Below are positions 57,448-64,000 of a stretch of 64,000 bases of DNA, in pieces. The position numbers and the translations under genes were made by a program. The notes under the pieces are model-generated. The model ran no database searches, was not told the DNA's origin, and saw only the letters and a list, made by a program, of their open reading frames with translations. The stretch's first letter is position 1. Each line of letters starts with the position of its first letter. The stretch lies in assembly GCF_025263565.1 (NCBI RefSeq), contig NZ_CP079865.1, forward strand, positions 1,178,001 to 1,242,000. Direction: 5' to 3'. This stretch comes from Mycobacterium sp. SMC-8. GTDB taxonomy: Bacteria; Actinomycetota; Actinomycetes; Mycobacteriales; Mycobacteriaceae.

Positions 57448-58785
57448 ATGGCTGAGACGGAGCGCCGGGCGCTCACCGAGTGGCGCCGTTACGGCCCGCT
57501 GCCGGTGGCGGCCGGCCTGGGCTACTCGATCGGCGTCATCCATGTCTATTCGCTCGGTGCGTTCATGCAGCCGCTGCAGGAGACGTTCGGGTGGAGCCGG
57601 GCCGAGGCCTCGGCGGGTCTGACGATCGTGGGGATGGCAGCCGCGGTCGCCGCCATGCCCATCGGTCTGGCCGTCGACCGTCTCGGTCCGCGCCGGGTCG
57701 GCCTGGTTGGCGTCGCGCTGATGGGCGGCGCGTTCGCACTGCTGGGCACCGCCACCGGGTCGATGACGAACTGGCTGCTGTTGTGGGCGCTGCTGGCGTT
57801 CGCCGCGTTCTGGGTCCAGACCACGGTGTGGACCTCGGCGGTCGCCAGCCGCTTCGAGGCCTCCCGCGGTCTGGCCTTCGCGGTCACGCTGTCCGGCGGA
57901 TCGCTGGCCGCGGCGGTCTTCCCTCCGCTGGCGACCACCTTCATCGACGAATGGGGCTGGCGCGGAGCGTTTTTCGGCCTCGGTGCGGTGTGGGGCGGTC
58001 TCGTGCTGGTCGTCGTCTGGCTTTTCTTCCGTGGCGTGCAGGATGCCAAGGTGGCGCGGGGCGGCGGCGCGCGGGACGACAACCCCGCGCGGGTCCGGAC
58101 CGCGGTACCCCCTGCCGCCGCGCCCTGCGGCCCGGCCGACCTGCCGGGCCTCACGCTGCGGGAGGGGCTGCGTTCTGCCACCTTCTACAAACTTCTGCTC
58201 GCCGCGGGGCTGTTCGCGTTCACCACGCTGGGCATCGTGGTCCACCTCGTTCCGATCCTGCGCGACGCCGGTGCCGAACCGCTTGCTGCAGCGGGCACGG
58301 CGGCGCTGGTCGGGGTGTTCTCGATCGCCGGGCGCCTGGGGGTCGGCGTGCTGCTGGACCGCTTCCCCGGACGCGTGGTCGGGGCCTGCGCCTACTTGGT
58401 GCCGATCCTGGGTTGCGCGGCGCTGCTGATCGACGGCAGCAGCCCGGTCAGCCAGACGGTGGCCGCGGCGCTGTTCGGCCTGACGCTCGGTGCCGAGGTC
58501 GACGTCATCGCCTATCTCGCGTCGCGCTACTTCGGGCTGAAGAACTTCGGCGGGCTGTTCGGCGGGCTGGTGGCCGGGCTGTCGCTGGGCACCGCGTTCG
58601 GGCCGTTGGCCGCGGGAGCCACATCGGATCATTTCGGCGGCTACACCAATTTCCTGCTCCTGACCATCGTGTTGATGGCAATCAGCAGCCTGGCGCTGGC
58701 CAGTCTGAAGTCCCCACCGTGCTGGCCGGTGCCCGAATCGCTTGGAGTTGCCGACGACGCGTCCATGCGGGAGAGCCCGGACTAG
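57448..58785 (+). CDS. MFS transporter (oxalate/formate-antiporter-like)
   Basis: 445 aa, 12 transmembrane helices in two halves joined by a cytosolic loop (about 205-245). IGLAVDRLGPRRVGLVG is the MFS loop 2-3 signature; FGLKNFGGLFGGLVAGLSLG near 385 is typical of monocarboxylate/oxalate-formate carriers. Substrate not predictable. Starts 87 bp after the DUF222 gene. Normal length. Confidence 0.88.
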   Translation: MAETERRALTEWRRYGPLPVAAGLGYSIGVIHVYSLGAFMQPLQETFGWSRAEASAGLTIVGMAAAVAAMPIGLAVDRLGPRRVGLVGVALMGGAFALLGTATGSMTNWLLLWALLAFAAFWVQTTVWTSAVASRFEASRGLAFAVTLSGGSLAAAVFPPLATTFIDEWGWRGAFFGLGAVWGGLVLVVVWLFFRGVQDAKVARGGGARDDNPARVRTAVPPAAAPCGPADLPGLTLREGLRSATFYKLLLAAGLFAFTTLGIVVHLVPILRDAGAEPLAAAGTAALVGVFSIAGRLGVGVLLDRFPGRVVGACAYLVPILGCAALLIDGSSPVSQTVAAALFGLTLGAEVDVIAYLASRYFGLKNFGGLFGGLVAGLSLGTAFGPLAAGATSDHFGGYTNFLLLTIVLMAISSLALASLKSPPCWPVPESLGVADDASMRESPD

Positions 58786-58822
58786 CCGGCAGCACGAACG
58801 TCGGATTCGGTGTCACGAACGC

Positions 58823-59341
58823 CTATTTCGGCAGCACGAACGCGAACGGGCGCGGATAGCCCATCCCGGTCAGTCGTGCCCGGCGCACTGCATCGACCTT
58901 GACGCCGCGGACGTCTCCGGACGACGGTTCGTAGCACTGCAGCACGTCGTCGACCACGTCGACGATCAGCACCCAGTGCCGGGGCACGATCCGGCCGACC
59001 AGCACCGCCACCGGCCACCCCGATCGCACCGCCGCCAGCACATCGGCCAACCGGTCCCGCCGCCCCCACCACGGGCGCCACCGGTAGCTCACCCCGCGCC
59101 CCAGACAGTGCGAGGTGACGGCATGCGCCATCCCCACCGGCGTGGTGCCCAACGCCCTGGGCCACACCCGGTTCACCGACGCGTGCACCCGACCCTGTTC
59201 GGCGGCAAACCACACCACGGCGTCGGGCGCAGTCAGCGACAGCCGATAAGCCGGGTCCACCATCGCACCGGCGACCACCGCCACCGTCGGCCCGCACGTG
59301 ATCGCATCACGTTGCCGAAGGCGCAGCGGTCCGATCTTCAT
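58823..59341 (-). CDS. C39-like papain-fold peptidase
   Basis: 172 aa. RQRDAITCGPTVAVVAGAMV gives the Gln and catalytic Cys of C39-like peptidases; VPRHWVLIVDVVDDVLQCYE the catalytic His and Asp. No signal peptide or transporter domain is attached. ATG 59341 begins right before the domain (KIGPLRLRQRDA). Single gene between MFS and acyl-CoA dehydrogenase genes. Substrate unknown. Confidence 0.82.
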   Translation of the reverse strand: MKIGPLRLRQRDAITCGPTVAVVAGAMVDPAYRLSLTAPDAVVWFAAEQGRVHASVNRVWPRALGTTPVGMAHAVTSHCLGRGVSYRWRPWWGRRDRLADVLAAVRSGWPVAVLVGRIVPRHWVLIVDVVDDVLQCYEPSSGDVRGVKVDAVRRARLTGMGYPRPFAFVLPK

Positions 59342-59413
59342 CGCTTCCCCCGCGGTGGATTTTTCGCCGACGTTGGGTACTCGCCACGATAAGCCGATCA
59401 AGGGGGGAAAGCT

Positions 59414-60808
59414 GTGGCCTTCGACATCACTCCGACCGCCGCCCAGCATGACCTCGCCCGCCGCACCCATGAATTCGCCGAACAGGTGGTCCGTCCCGTC
59501 GCCGCCGAGTACGACCAGCGCCAGGAGTTCCCGTGGCCGGTCCTTGAGGAAGCGGCGGCCCGCGGCTTCTACAGCCCGTTGTTCTATCGAGACCTGATCG
59601 GCGACCCGACCGGTCTGTCACTGCCGATGTTCATGGAGGAGCTGTTCTGGGGCTGCGCCGGCATCGGCCTCGCGGTGGTGATGCCCGCGCTGGCGCTGTC
59701 GGCCATCGGGCAGGCCGCCTCCCCCGAACAGATGCTGCAGTGGGCGCCAGAGTGTTTCGGCACTCCTGGCGATCTGAAGCTCGCCGCGCTGGCGATCTCC
59801 GAACCCGAGGGCGGCAGCGACGTGCGCAACCTTCGCACCACCGCCCGGCGGGCCGGCCCGGGCGCCGACGCCGACTGGATCATCGACGGCCACAAGATGT
59901 GGATCGGCAACGGCGGCATCGCCAACGTCCACGTCGTCAATGCCGTCGTCGACCAGGAACTCGGACACAAGGGGCAGGCGCTCTTCATCGTCCCCGGGGG
60001 CACTCCGGGTCTGGAGATGGTGCGCAAACTCGACAAGCTGGGGTGCCGCGCCTCGCACACCGCGGAACTCAAGTTCACCGGGGTCCGGGTGCCGGCCGAT
60101 CACCTGCTCGGCGGTCAGGAGAAGCTGGACCACAAACTTGCCCGCGCGCGCGAGGCGGTCGAGGGCGCCCGCCATTCCGGCTCGGCCACCCTGGGTACCT
60201 TTGAGCAGACCCGTCCGATGGTGGCCGCGCAGGCGCTCGGAATCGCCCGTGCCGCACTGGAGTACATGACCGAGTACGCCAACCGGCGGGAGGCGTTCGG
60301 CGCGCCGATCATCGACAACCAGGGCATCGCGTTCCCGCTGGCCGATCTGGCGACCGAGCTGGACGCTGCGCGGCTGCTCACCTGGCGCGCGTCCTGGATG
60401 GCCGCGACGGGGGTGCCGTTCGAACGCGGCGAGGGCTCGATGTCCAAGCTGGCGGCCAGTGAGCTCGCAGTCCGCGCCACCGAGCGGGCGATCCAGACCA
60501 TGGGCGGGTGGGGCTACATCAAGGATCACCCCGTGGAGAAGTGGTACCGGGACGCCAAGCTCTACACCATCTTTGAGGGCACCAGCGAGATCCAGCGCAT
60601 CGTGATCTCCAATGCGCTCGGCGCCGCGGACGGCAAACCGCCGCTGCACGTCGACCTGGAACCCACGGGCGGCCCGATCAACCGCATGTTCGGCCGCGGC
60701 ACCCCAGTGCGGACGCAGATGGGCGCGTCGGCGCTCTCGATGAAAGACCGCATCCCCGCACCGGTGATGCAGATGGCGATGAAGGTGCTTCGACCACCGC
60801 GGAAATAA
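59414..60808 (+). CDS. Acyl-CoA dehydrogenase
   Basis: 464 aa. ALAISEPEGGSDV and GHKMWIGNGG are FAD-binding family blocks; YTIFEGTSEIQR carries the catalytic base Glu and FAD contact. Catalyses alpha,beta-dehydrogenation of acyl-CoA. AGGGGGGAAA precedes GTG 59414. C-terminal extension of about 50 residues after the usual end is longer than the standard 380-400 aa. Specificity unknown. Confidence 0.92.
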   Translation: MAFDITPTAAQHDLARRTHEFAEQVVRPVAAEYDQRQEFPWPVLEEAAARGFYSPLFYRDLIGDPTGLSLPMFMEELFWGCAGIGLAVVMPALALSAIGQAASPEQMLQWAPECFGTPGDLKLAALAISEPEGGSDVRNLRTTARRAGPGADADWIIDGHKMWIGNGGIANVHVVNAVVDQELGHKGQALFIVPGGTPGLEMVRKLDKLGCRASHTAELKFTGVRVPADHLLGGQEKLDHKLARAREAVEGARHSGSATLGTFEQTRPMVAAQALGIARAALEYMTEYANRREAFGAPIIDNQGIAFPLADLATELDAARLLTWRASWMAATGVPFERGEGSMSKLAASELAVRATERAIQTMGGWGYIKDHPVEKWYRDAKLYTIFEGTSEIQRIVISNALGAADGKPPLHVDLEPTGGPINRMFGRGTPVRTQMGASALSMKDRIPAPVMQMAMKVLRPPRK

Positions 60809-60907
60809 CGGGCACGTCAAACCCGGTACTCCTGGTTTCACGTGACGCAGTTCTGGCAACATTACCGACCAGTCATATAGGTGTCCGGTACGCGGGATGG
60901 GATCACG

Positions 60908-62755
60908 ATGGAGTTTCCTTCACAAGCGATAACCGTTCTGGCCCAGACGTCGGGAGGCCACGAAGGCGGTGGTACCGCCCTCCACGAGATCGTCCTGTTG
61001 ACGGTGGCCGGTGCAGTCGTCTCGGCGGTGCTGTTGTGGATCGGCTGGCTGCACCGCAGTCACAAGATCACCTGGCTGGCCTCCCTGGCCGACTGGTCGG
61101 GGAGGCTGTTCAAACGTCCGCCGTGGGTGGCGCTGCCGGTCGCACTGTTCACCGCGTCGATCATCTGCGCGCTGTTCGGCTTCATCTGGGACGTCAGCCT
61201 GCACATCGGCAACGGCCGCGACGACGGCGCGCTGGCCAACCCCGCCCACTACTTCATCCTGATCGGTCTGTTCGGCATCTTCGTGGCCGGCTGCACCGCG
61301 ATGGTGTTGCCGTACGACAAGCCCGGACCGGCCGCCGTGCGGATCACCGACCACTGGTACGCGCCGGTCGGTGGCATCGTCATGGCCGGCTGCGGCCTCT
61401 ATGCGCTGCTCGGCTTCCCGCTCGACGACATCTGGCACCGCATCTTCGGCCAGGACGTCACGCTGTGGGGACCGACCCACCTGATGATGATCGGCGGCGC
61501 CGGGTTCTCCACGCTGGCCGCGGCCTACCTCGAGTACGAGGGCAGGCGGGCGGTCGGCCCGGATCGGCCGCGCGACGGCATCGGCCTGAGATTCGTTCTG
61601 TACCTCGCCTTCGCCGGTGTGCTGATCGGCGCCTCGGTGTACCAGATCGAGTTCGACTTCGGTGTCCCGCAGTTCCGGCAGGTGTTCCAGCCGATGCTGA
61701 TCGCCGCCGCCGCGGGCCTGGCGCTGGTGATGGCCCGGATTTTCCTCGGGAAGGGCGCCGCGCTGATCGCCGCGGTGATCGCGATCGGCCTGCGCGGCAT
61801 CGTCGCCTTCCTCGTCGCGCCGGTGCTCGATGCGCCGGTCAACTGGTTCCCGCTCTACCTGGGCGCGGCGGTCGTGGTCGAACTGGTCGCCCTCACTCCG
61901 CTGTACAAGCGCCCGATCGTGTTCGGTGCGGTCAGCGGGCTCGGCATCGCCACGGTCGGGCTGTGGCTCGAGTCGCTGTGGATCAACGCGGTCTACCCGC
62001 TGACCTGGCCGACGAGCATCTGGCCCGAAGCGCTCGGGATGGCCGTCCCGGTCGCCGTCCTCACCGGGGCATGCGGTGCGATGGCCGGCATGGTGCTCAC
62101 CGGGCGCCGCCTGCCGCGGCGCGCGATCGGCGTCAGCCTGGTCGTGTTGACCGTGCTGGTCATCGGCGCCGCGGCTGCCAACGGGCTGCGCTACACCACA
62201 CCGCAGGACGCGACAGCGCAGGTCACGCTCACCGAAGCCCAGGGGCCCGGCGAGGGCCGCTTCGTCACCGCCGACGTGCGATTCAACCCGCCCGACGTCG
62301 TCAGCGACGACCCGAACTGGGTCGCAGTGCTCGGGTGGCAGGGTGGCCTGGCCAACGAGCGCGGGCAGTTCATCGACCCGTTGGAGAAGGTCGGCCCCGG
62401 CCACTACGTCTCCACCCAGCCCATGCCGGTGTCGGGCACCTGGAAGACGCTGCTGCGGGTGCACGACGGCCGCACCCTGACCGCGGTGCCGATCTATCTG
62501 GCCGGCGATCCCGGTATCGGCGCCGAAGAGGTGCCCGCCGAGGCGCAGTTCACCCGCCCGTTCGTCTCGGAGATCACCATCCTTCAGCGCGAACGCAGCC
62601 CGGACATCCCGGCCTCGCTGTGGTTGATCGGCTGCCTGGTGGTCCTGTTCTGCACCCTGGCCATGGTCGCCGGAATCGCCTGGGGCGCTGGACGAATCAA
62701 CAACAGTGAACCCAGTGGCAGCGAGGCGGAGTTCCAACCCAGCGCGCAGTCATGA
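60908..62755 (+). CDS. Polytopic membrane protein with WD..H/RD..PAH motifs and YtkA-like domain
   Basis: 615 aa. About twelve transmembrane helices to residue 430. WDVSLHIGNGRDD with NPAHYFIL (about 98-125) and DIWHRIFGQD with WGPTHLMM (about 185-205) are two copies of one His/Asp pattern, as in a metal or substrate site. Residues about 435-590 form an extracytoplasmic beta domain (GPGHYVSTQPMPVSGTWKTL) resembling YtkA/FixH; a last helix anchors the C-terminus. ATG 60908. First of four overlapping genes. Function unknown; copper link inferred. Confidence 0.75.
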   Translation: MEFPSQAITVLAQTSGGHEGGGTALHEIVLLTVAGAVVSAVLLWIGWLHRSHKITWLASLADWSGRLFKRPPWVALPVALFTASIICALFGFIWDVSLHIGNGRDDGALANPAHYFILIGLFGIFVAGCTAMVLPYDKPGPAAVRITDHWYAPVGGIVMAGCGLYALLGFPLDDIWHRIFGQDVTLWGPTHLMMIGGAGFSTLAAAYLEYEGRRAVGPDRPRDGIGLRFVLYLAFAGVLIGASVYQIEFDFGVPQFRQVFQPMLIAAAAGLALVMARIFLGKGAALIAAVIAIGLRGIVAFLVAPVLDAPVNWFPLYLGAAVVVELVALTPLYKRPIVFGAVSGLGIATVGLWLESLWINAVYPLTWPTSIWPEALGMAVPVAVLTGACGAMAGMVLTGRRLPRRAIGVSLVVLTVLVIGAAAANGLRYTTPQDATAQVTLTEAQGPGEGRFVTADVRFNPPDVVSDDPNWVAVLGWQGGLANERGQFIDPLEKVGPGHYVSTQPMPVSGTWKTLLRVHDGRTLTAVPIYLAGDPGIGAEEVPAEAQFTRPFVSEITILQRERSPDIPASLWLIGCLVVLFCTLAMVAGIAWGAGRINNSEPSGSEAEFQPSAQS

Positions 62756-62901
62756 CCGGCAGTCCCGAGGTCGTGCTGCTGGCCGACCACCCGATCTGGC
62801 TGGCCGTGCCGGCGTTCGCACCGGCGATCGTCGTAGCCGGTGTGGTCGTCTACATCGCCGCCAGGAACCGGCGCAAACCCGACAACACCAAGGAACCGTG
62901 A
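62752..62901 (+). CDS. Small single-pass membrane protein in the cupredoxin operon
   Basis: 49 aa. Overlaps both neighbours (ATGA and GTGA), so it is real despite its size. Short outside segment, one helix (WLAVPAFAPAIVVAGVVVYI), then a basic tail (AARNRRKPDNTKEP). Probably an accessory subunit of a membrane complex formed with the flanking products. Confidence 0.78.
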   Translation: MTGSPEVVLLADHPIWLAVPAFAPAIVVAGVVVYIAARNRRKPDNTKEP

Positions 62902-63326
62902 CAACACCACATCGGACACCACATCGAGTCCTTGCTCTCGGCGTGGCGGCGCTGCTGCTCGCCGGGTGCACCGGAACCAGCGACTCCGACAGCGGCGCAA
63001 CCAGTTCCGGCTCCGCAGCGACGGAACCGCCGATGGCATCGGACGCGCAGGCGCCGCCCGAGCAGCTCGTCATCGACGTCACGATCGCGGGCGGCGAGGT
63101 GAACCCGACCAACGCCCAGCTGCAGGCGAAGGTCAATGAACCGATCGTCATCCGGGTCAGTAGCGACGCCACCGACGAACTGCACGTGCACTCGACACCC
63201 GAGCACAGCTTCGACGTCGGCATCGGCCCGGCCCAGAGCTTCCAGTTCACCGCTGAGGTGCCCGGACGCGTGGACGTCGAACTGCACACTCTGCACAAGA
63301 CGATCGCGACGATCCAGGTGCGGTGA
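62898..63326 (+). CDS. Cupredoxin-like lipoprotein
   Basis: 142 aa. Lipobox LLLAGC at about 19-24 after a basic head, Ser/Gly linker, then a cupredoxin-type beta domain: LVIDVTIAGGEVNPTNAQLQ, NEPIVIRVSSDATDELHVHS, EHSFDVGIGPAQSFQFTAEV. The copper ligand Cys of blue proteins is not evident; HVHSTPEH gives several His. GTG 62898 overlaps the previous stop. Lipid-anchored outside the cell membrane. Confidence 0.85.
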   Translation: MTTPHRTPHRVLALGVAALLLAGCTGTSDSDSGATSSGSAATEPPMASDAQAPPEQLVIDVTIAGGEVNPTNAQLQAKVNEPIVIRVSSDATDELHVHSTPEHSFDVGIGPAQSFQFTAEVPGRVDVELHTLHKTIATIQVR

Positions 63327-63336
63327 GCCTGCCGCA

Positions 63337-64000
63337 GTGAGCGCACAACTGCTGGCCCACGGCCTGGGCGGTTCGGCCGACCTGCCGATCCCGTTCACCT
63401 ATGCCCTCATCGGCGCCGCGTGGGCACTGACGTTCACCTTCGCCGTGGTGGCCTTGGCGTGGCGCAAACCCCGGTTCTCCGCAACGAAACCGGGACGGCC
63501 GTTGCCGCCGTGGCTCACCCGCGCGGTCGACGCGCCGGTGACACGCCGGCTGCTTGCCGCCGTGGCCCTGCTTCTCACCGGATGGGTCGGCGCCGCAACC
63601 TATCTCGGCCCGCAGACCGCCGACAACGCGCTGCCCGGCGTGTTCTACGTGCTGCTGTGGGTCGGGCTGGTGGCGCTGTCGGTGTTGTTCGGCCCCGTCT
63701 GGCGGGTGCTGTCGCCGGTGCGCGCGCTGCACCTGGTCACCGGGCGCCGATCGCTGGGCGCGACGTATCCCGCCGCGCTCGGGTACTGGCCTGCCGCGGC
63801 CGGCCTTTTCGCCTTTGTCTGGCTCGAATTGGCCAGCCCCGACCCGGGTTCGCTCGGCGCGATCCGGCTGTGGCTTGCGGTGTACCTCGCGGTCACGATC
63901 ATCGGCGCCTTCTGCTGCGGCACCCGCTGGTGCGCCAACGCCGACCCCTTCGAGGTGTACAGCGTGGTCGCGTCGCGCCTGTCACCGCTGCGCCGGAATC
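63337..64000 (+). CDS. Multi-pass membrane protein, cut by window end
   Basis: 221 residues visible from GTG 63337, frame open at the window end. About five transmembrane helices (FTYALIGAAWALTFTFAVVA, LAAVALLLTGWVGAATYLG, VLLWVGLVALSVLFGPVW). SAQLLAHGLGGSADLPIPF opens the protein; FGPVWRVLSPVRALH and FCCGTRWCANADPFEVYS hold conserved-looking residues, with a CC..C cysteine set. Fourth gene of the cupredoxin operon. No family named with certainty. Confidence 0.75.
   Translation, partial: MSAQLLAHGLGGSADLPIPFTYALIGAAWALTFTFAVVALAWRKPRFSATKPGRPLPPWLTRAVDAPVTRRLLAAVALLLTGWVGAATYLGPQTADNALPGVFYVLLWVGLVALSVLFGPVWRVLSPVRALHLVTGRRSLGATYPAALGYWPAAAGLFAFVWLELASPDPGSLGAIRLWLAVYLAVTIIGAFCCGTRWCANADPFEVYSVVASRLSPLRRN

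Noticed and set aside
60920..62737. A 605-codon minus-strand frame over the membrane protein gene
   Set aside because: Composition is Asp/Arg/Gln/His-rich noise from high-GC antisense; the plus frame has clear helices and overlapping partners.

Overview
The window is high-GC actinobacterial DNA. Its gene content and order fit a fast-growing mycobacterium (Mycolicibacterium-like): serS, pheA, bfrB, glpQ1, espR, the Rv3852-type H-NS, ethA/ethR and gltBD stand in the order known from the right end of the M. tuberculosis chromosome (about Rv3813c to Rv3859c). The species cannot be fixed from sequence alone. It carries a nickel superoxide dismutase and a methylmannose-polysaccharide cluster. M. 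tuberculosis names are given from memory as guides, not as search results.

Layout. 1-3.4 kb: the end of a LuxR-type ATPase regulator, a HAD phosphatase and two tandem acyltransferases. 3.5-14.2 kb: a metallo-beta-lactamase/Rieske fusion, serS, a zincin, pheA with a phosphatase, an IdeR-boxed DUF2470 gene, a CPBP membrane protein, an LCP ligase and ferritin bfrB. 14-19.4 kb: glpQ1, membrane and rhodanese proteins, a DnaA-box cluster, sodX/sodN on a compact bidirectional promoter, then espR behind a 530-bp leader. 19.4-26.8 kb: a membrane protein plus ImmA/IrrE peptidase, an exported Pro-rich protein, copC-copD, hns, tipA and rraA. 26.8-35 kb: ethA/ethR with operator, dinB with a LexA box, a PHP enzyme, ArsR-SulP, and an LLM oxidoreductase. 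35-43.6 kb: a 46-aa gene, gltD-gltB, a double-hotdog thioesterase and dps.

43.7-52 kb resembles the Rv0135c-Rv0140 neighbourhood: a glycosylase, DUF427, an amine-oxidase-like flavoprotein, a frameshifted methyltransferase, a KstR-boxed steroid-type operon, msrA, a 3 x 25 bp repeat, cyp138 and its TetR. 52-56.5 kb is the methylmannose polysaccharide (MMP) cluster (meT1, mmpH, meT3, manT). An adjacent TetR gene carries at its own start the same 12-bp palindrome that lies at the manT promoter. 56.5-60.8 kb holds a PPOX protein, a short DUF222 protein, an MFS carrier, a C39-like peptidase and an acyl-CoA dehydrogenase. 60.9-64 kb is a four-gene membrane/cupredoxin operon of unknown function, cut by the window end.

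Themes: iron and oxidative stress (IdeR boxes, bfrB, dps, sodN, msrA), self-contained regulator/target pairs with visible operators (ethR, tipA, ArsR, cyp138-TetR, MMP-TetR), and widespread leaderless transcription: at least 18 start codons lie 6-7 nt after a NANNNT -10 hexamer. No tRNA, rRNA, insertion sequence, prophage or CRISPR array was seen.
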